Source: Pseudodonghicola flavimaris
GTDB taxonomy: Bacteria; Pseudomonadota; Alphaproteobacteria; Rhodobacterales; Rhodobacteraceae
Direction of reading: 5' to 3'
Assembly: GCF_030164425.1 (NCBI RefSeq)
Contig: NZ_JASNJD010000023.1
Location: 27,359 to 91,358 of the forward strand
DNA length: 64,000 nt
In this document: positions 60,557 through 64,000 of the stretch, one piece after another
Position numbering within the stretch: position 1 is the stretch's first letter
Layout: every line of letters begins with the position of its first letter
Program-made: the position numbers and the translations under genes
The notes under the pieces: model-generated
Database searches by the model: none
Seen by the model: only the letters and a program-made list of their open reading frames with translations
Told to the model about the DNA's origin: nothing

Positions 60557-61957
60557 ATGACCCCCGACAGCATGACCCCCGCCTTCGCCGCCCCCGGCAC
60601 CCCCGCCCTCCCCCTGCATGTGATCGAGGGCAGCGCCCTCGACAGCTGGCTGGACACGCAGGAAGCGCCGGTCCGGGGCTGGGTCGTCGCCAACGGATTC
60701 ACCGGCGCGCGCGGCCAGACGCTGCTGGTACCCGGCCCGGAGGGTACCCCGGCGATGGCGCTGGTCGGCTATGCCACCCCGGCAGAGCGGGCCCGACATC
60801 GGTTCCTGCTGGCCGGCGCCGCCCAGGCGCTGCCTGCGGGCACCTATCGGATCGCCTCCGGGCTCAGCGGCGCAGCGCTGGCGACCGAGGCCTTCGGCTG
60901 GCTGATCGCCGGCTACAGCTTCGACCGCTATCGCGACAAGGCCCCGGCCGCAGCGCGGGCGCTGATCGCGCCCGAGGGGCTCGATGCCGGCCGGATCGAA
61001 ACCCTGGCGGCAGCCGAATGCCTGACCCGCGACCTGATCAACACTCCCGCCTCCGACATGGGCCCGGCAGAGCTCGAGGCCGCGGCGCGCAGCCTCGCCG
61101 AAACCTTCGATGCCACCGTCGCGGTGACCGAGGGCACCGCGCTGCTGGATCAGAATTTCCCGATGATCCATGCCGTCGGACGTGCCTCCCCCCGCGCCCC
61201 CCGGCTGATCGACCTGCGCTGGGGCGACAGCGGGCCGAAGCTGACCCTGGTCGGCAAGGGCGTCTGTTTCGACACCGGCGGGCTGGATCTGAAACCTGCG
61301 GTCAGCATGGCACTGATGAAAAAGGATATGGGCGGGGCGGCCAATGTGCTGGGGCTGGCGCGCTCGATCATGGCCTCCGGGCTGGCGGTGCAGCTGCGGG
61401 TGCTGATCCCGGCAGTGGAAAACGCGGTCTCCGGCAATGCCTTCCGTCCCGGCGACATCCTGACCTCGCGCAAGGGGCTGACGGTGGAGATCAACAACAC
61501 CGATGCCGAGGGCCGGCTGGTGCTGGCCGATGCGCTGGCGCTCGCCGCCGAGGAGGACCCCGACCTGATCGTCTCCATGGCGACGCTGACCGGGGCGGCG
61601 CGGGTCGCGGTCGGCCCCGATATCGCCCCCTTCTTCACCGATGACGAGGACGCCGCCGCCGCATTGGCCCGTGCCGGCGCCAGCATGGCCGATCCGGTCT
61701 GGCGGCTGCCGTTTCACGACCCCTACGAGCTGAAGATCGAACCGGGCATTGCCGATCTGGACAACGCCCCCGGCGGCGGCTTTGCCGGGGCGATCACCGC
61801 CGCGCTGTTCCTGCGCCGCTTTGCCGGCGCCGGCCGCTATGTCCATTTCGACATCTACGCCTGGAGCCCCGCCGCCACCCCGGCGCGCCCCAAGGGCGGG
61901 CTGGCCCAGGGCAGCCGCGCGCTGTTCTACGCGCTGCCGGAGATGTTGGGGCTGTGA
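60557..61957 (+). CDS. M17 family leucyl aminopeptidase
   Basis: A 466-residue metallo-aminopeptidase removing N-terminal residues from peptides in the cytoplasm. Two-metal site and catalytic residues lie in LVGKGVCFDTGGLDLKPA (Lys, Asp), MKKDMGGAANVLG (Lys, Asp), and INNTDAEGRLVLADAL (Asp, Glu, Arg). It is of the PepB-like shorter group. The ATG at 60557 is used; one five codons later is possible. The stop overlaps the next gene, an NlpC/P60 hydrolase, so the two may jointly recycle murein peptides. Confidence 0.93.
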   Translation: MTPDSMTPAFAAPGTPALPLHVIEGSALDSWLDTQEAPVRGWVVANGFTGARGQTLLVPGPEGTPAMALVGYATPAERARHRFLLAGAAQALPAGTYRIASGLSGAALATEAFGWLIAGYSFDRYRDKAPAAARALIAPEGLDAGRIETLAAAECLTRDLINTPASDMGPAELEAAARSLAETFDATVAVTEGTALLDQNFPMIHAVGRASPRAPRLIDLRWGDSGPKLTLVGKGVCFDTGGLDLKPAVSMALMKKDMGGAANVLGLARSIMASGLAVQLRVLIPAVENAVSGNAFRPGDILTSRKGLTVEINNTDAEGRLVLADALALAAEEDPDLIVSMATLTGAARVAVGPDIAPFFTDDEDAAAALARAGASMADPVWRLPFHDPYELKIEPGIADLDNAPGGGFAGAITAALFLRRFAGAGRYVHFDIYAWSPAATPARPKGGLAQGSRALFYALPEMLGL

Positions 61958-62832
61958 CCGCGCCGCTGTCCCGCGATCGCCGCCGCTGGCGCTGCAACGG
62001 GCGCACCGCCCATGTGAGCCTGCGCGGCGCGGTCGAGGCCGAGGTGTTCACCGACGGTGCCGACTGGCGCGTGATCACACCGCGGGCGACGCTGTTTCCC
62101 GGTGCAGACAGCACCGCCCGCGACCGCGAATTGATTCTGGGCGAGACCTTCACCGTGCTGGAGCAGCGCGGCGACCGGCTCTTCGGTTTTGCCACCCGCG
62201 ACGGTCATGTCGGCTGGATGGAAGCCGACCGGCTCTGCCCCGATGCGGACCTGGAGGCGCCGACCCACCGGGTGGTGCCGCGCCACAGCTATGCCAAGAC
62301 CACCCCCGATCTGAAGACCCGGGACGAGACCGACTGGCTGCCGCAGGGTGCCCGCGTCGCCGTCACCGCCACAAAGGGCGCCTGGAGCCGGATCGCCCTG
62401 GGTCCCGCCGAGCATCGGCGCCGCCTGTGGATGCCGGCAGCACATCTGGCGCCTGTCGACCGCCCCGAGCCCGATCCGGTCGCGGTGGCCGAACGCTATC
62501 TGGGGACACCCTATCTCTGGGGCGGCAATTCCTCCTTCGGCATCGATTGTTCCGGGCTGGTGCAGGCGGCGCTGCTGGCCTGCGGTCACCCCTGCCCCGG
62601 CGACAGCGATCAGCAGCAGGCGGAACTGGGCAATCCCCTGCCCCCCGGCACCCCGGCGACGGCGGGCGATCTGTTCTTCTGGGCGGGACATGTGGCGATG
62701 GCGGTTTCGGCCGAGCGGCTGATCCATGCCAACGCCCATCACATGGCGGTCGCCTACGAGCCGATCGCGGCGGCGATCGCCCGCATCGACGCTCAGGGCG
62801 ACGGGCCGGTGACGATGCACAAGCGGCTCTGA
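61954..62832 (+). CDS. NlpC/P60 family cell-wall peptidase with SH3 region
   Basis: A 292-residue C40 peptidase. The C-terminal NlpC/P60 domain (from about residue 172) has catalytic Cys199 (FGIDCSGLVQAAL), His246 (FWAGHVAMAV) and a third polar residue His258 (LIHANAHH). The N-terminal 165 residues look like two SH3b modules (for example GWMEADRLCP). There is no signal peptide, so it may work on peptides taken into the cytoplasm, in line with its coupling to the aminopeptidase (GTG start overlapping the stop, GTGA). Expected to cut gamma-D-Glu-diamino acid bonds. Confidence 0.93.
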   Translation: MTAPLSRDRRRWRCNGRTAHVSLRGAVEAEVFTDGADWRVITPRATLFPGADSTARDRELILGETFTVLEQRGDRLFGFATRDGHVGWMEADRLCPDADLEAPTHRVVPRHSYAKTTPDLKTRDETDWLPQGARVAVTATKGAWSRIALGPAEHRRRLWMPAAHLAPVDRPEPDPVAVAERYLGTPYLWGGNSSFGIDCSGLVQAALLACGHPCPGDSDQQQAELGNPLPPGTPATAGDLFFWAGHVAMAVSAERLIHANAHHMAVAYEPIAAAIARIDAQGDGPVTMHKRL

Positions 62833-62852
62833 CCCCGGGGCCCCGGAGCGGC

Positions 62853-63197
62853 CTAGTCGACGGCGCGGATCAGCTTGCGCTCCAGCACCCGCAGCACGGT
62901 CTTCAGCTCATGCCCGCGCTTGAGGATCTGCCCGTCCATCCCGACCACGGCATATTGCCCCTGCTTCCCCCTGAGCCGGGGACGTTTTTCGATCCGGTAG
63001 AGCGGGTGTTCGGCAGTGCGGCGGAACACCGAGAAGACCGCCATGTCGCGCAGGCAGGAAATGCCGTAGTCGCGCCACTCGCCGGCCGCCACCATGCGCC
63101 CGTAGAGGGAGAGGATCACCGAAAGCTCACGCCGGTCGAAGGCGACCTGTTCCGTCACCGGAGTGTAGGGCGTGCCGCTGGAGGTTTGCATGTTCAT
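62853..63197 (-). CDS. DUF2794 family protein
   Basis: A 114-residue soluble protein matching DUF2794, an alphaproteobacterial family without known function; the recognised parts are VAFDRRELSVILSLYGRMVAAGEWRDYG (given in outline), RDMAVFSVFRRTAEHPLYRI and KRPRLRGKQGQYAVV. ATG at 63197 is used; an ATG two codons later is equally possible. It is divergent from the formaldehyde dehydrogenase gene. Confidence 0.88.
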   Translation of the reverse strand: MNMQTSSGTPYTPVTEQVAFDRRELSVILSLYGRMVAAGEWRDYGISCLRDMAVFSVFRRTAEHPLYRIEKRPRLRGKQGQYAVVGMDGQILKRGHELKTVLRVLERKLIRAVD

Positions 63198-63294
63198 ACC
63201 GCAAGAGTTGCGCTTTCCCGCCGCCAAATCAAGCCCGTCGCAGGCCGCGCCCGGATCCGGACCGTGAAAATCGCGCCGCTGCCGCGGCCCGATG

Positions 63295-63330
63295 CCTCCG
63301 GCGGGGATATTTGCGCCAGATCGAAGGAGA
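63295..63330. repeat. Dispersed intergenic repeat, copy before the formaldehyde dehydrogenase gene
   Basis: CCGGCGGGGATATTTGCGCC and AGATCGAAGGAGA match the element at 33336-33368 with few changes. It lies in the 280-base gap between DUF2794 and the dehydrogenase gene, which shows GC-rich sequence but no other feature. Confidence 0.55.
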
Positions 63331-63477
63331 GCGGCGCGCCCGGACGTCCTGCCGGCTGTGGCGGGGGCCAGCGGGGGCCCCGCGCGGTCGCAGACGGCAG
63401 GTGAACCGGCGGAATGGACGTTGAAACTCGCGCCGCTTTGGCGCAGGGTCCGGGAAAACGTCGAAAGGATCAGCCAG

Positions 63478-64000
63478 ATGCGAACGCGAGCCGCGGTAGC
63501 GCTTGAAGCGGGCAAGCCGCTTGAGATCATGGAAGTGAACCTGGATGGCCCGAAGGCGGGCGAGGTTCTGGTGGAGATCAAGGCCACGGGCCTGTGTCAC
63601 ACCGATGAATTCACCCGCTCGGGCGCGGACCCTGAGGGGATCTTCCCCTGCATCCTCGGCCACGAGGGCGCCGGCGTGGTGCTGGAGGTGGGCGAGGGCG
63701 TGACCACGCTGAAGCCCGGCGATCACGTCATCCCGCTCTATACCCCCGAGTGCCGCGAATGCCCCTCCTGCCTCAGCGGCAAGACCAACCTCTGCACCGC
63801 GATCCGCAATACCCAAGGCCAGGGGCTGATGCCCGACGGCACCACCCGGTTCTCGATGCTGGATGGCACGCCGATCTACCACTACATGGGCTGCTCGACC
63901 TTCGCCAATCACACGGTGATGCCGGAGATCGCGCTGGCCAAGGTGCGCGAGGACGCGCCCTTCGACAAGATCTGCTATATCGGCTGCGGCGTGACCACCG
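63478..64000 (+). CDS. S-(hydroxymethyl)glutathione dehydrogenase (class III alcohol dehydrogenase), 3' end cut off
   Basis: The first 174 codons of a zinc alcohol dehydrogenase that oxidises the formaldehyde-glutathione adduct with NAD. The start [20 protein letters not shown] is typical of class III enzymes. Catalytic zinc ligands Cys40 and His62 ([19 protein letters not shown]) and the structural-zinc cysteines 92, 95, 98 and 106 ([16 protein letters not shown]) are seen, together with the [10 protein letters not shown] segment; the window ends at GCGVTT just before the NAD-binding loop. AAAGGA lies 10 bases before the ATG. The frame is open to the last base. Confidence 0.96.
   Translation, partial: MRTRAAVALEAGKPLEIMEVNLDGPKAGEVLVEIKATGLCHTDEFTRSGADPEGIFPCILGHEGAGVVLEVGEGVTTLKPGDHVIPLYTPECRECPSCLSGKTNLCTAIRNTQGQGLMPDGTTRFSMLDGTPIYHYMGCSTFANHTVMPEIALAKVREDAPFDKICYIGCGVTT

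Noticed and set aside
1..64000. CRISPR arrays, insertion sequences, phage genes, attachment sites, tRNA or rRNA genes.
   Set aside because: Intergenic regions were read for direct-repeat arrays, transposase and integrase genes, terminal inverted repeats and tRNA T-loop sequence (GGTTCGAAT type); none was seen.

Overview
The window is about 64 kb of high-GC chromosomal DNA from an alphaproteobacterium, most likely a member of the Rhodobacterales (Paracoccus/Roseobacter relatives). Indicators are the paired b and b' ATP synthase subunits in an atpI-B-E-F'-F operon apart from the F1 genes, a MipZ division-positioning ATPase, UPF0314/DUF2585 and DUF2794 proteins, a cysteine-free L31, and several small proteins I recognise only from that order. 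There are no rRNA, tRNA, CRISPR, insertion-sequence or prophage genes. The content is mostly ordinary chromosome, with one catabolic island.

Layout. 0-5.3 kb: end of a DUF3429 membrane protein, a methyltransferase, rnhA, two small stress-type membrane proteins, fmt, a MaoC hydratase and three tandem peptide deformylase genes, the last with a dismantled active site. 5.4-12.3 kb: a MalY/PatB-type lyase, a glutathionyl-hydroquinone reductase, a lone receiver protein, cobC-cbiB for cobalamin, an MltB-type transglycosylase and small secreted or unknown proteins. 12.3-20 kb: smc, a lipoprotein, a FadR-type regulator and the Fo ATP synthase operon. 20-23.1 kb: ArsR, a DMT transporter, a LysR regulator and divergent azoR.

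23.5-34.3 kb is a translation and secretion block, ffh ... rpsP ... rimM ... trmD ... rplS-rpmE, followed by mipZ. Between the housekeeping genes sit four tandem GNAT acetyltransferases, a chorismate mutase, bluB, two tandem sulfotransferase-like proteins and a DUF1508 protein. An intrinsic terminator and a hairpin-rich leader separate rplS-rpmE from the genes before it.

34.3-53.9 kb starts with a class III nucleotide cyclase and continues as an aromatic catabolism island. One branch is homogentisate (MarR regulator divergent from hmgA-fahA, with maiA nearby). The second is homoprotocatechuate (hpaR divergent from hpaF-hpaE-hpaD-[second dioxygenase]-[aromatic amino acid decarboxylase]-hpaG-hpaH-hpaI). 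A complete branched-chain-amino-acid-type ABC importer follows and may bring in the aromatic or amino acid substrate. Together these genes would take tyrosine- and phenylacetate-type compounds to fumarate plus acetoacetate, or to succinic semialdehyde plus pyruvate.

53.9-64 kb: DUF3095, an MFS transporter, asd, a MuiA/DUF4139 secreted protein, a beta-carbonic anhydrase, a small helical protein, an M17 aminopeptidase coupled to an NlpC/P60 hydrolase, DUF2794, and the start of glutathione-dependent formaldehyde dehydrogenase, cut by the window end.

I found no clearly new multi-gene system. The strongest leads are the degenerate third deformylase, a carboxymethyl-hydroxymuconate isomerase lacking its N-terminal proline, two unrelated ring-cleavage dioxygenases plus a decarboxylase in one hpa operon, the acetyltransferase quartet and sulfotransferase pair lodged in the ribosomal-protein block, and a CAATATATTG palindrome upstream of both smc and mipZ.
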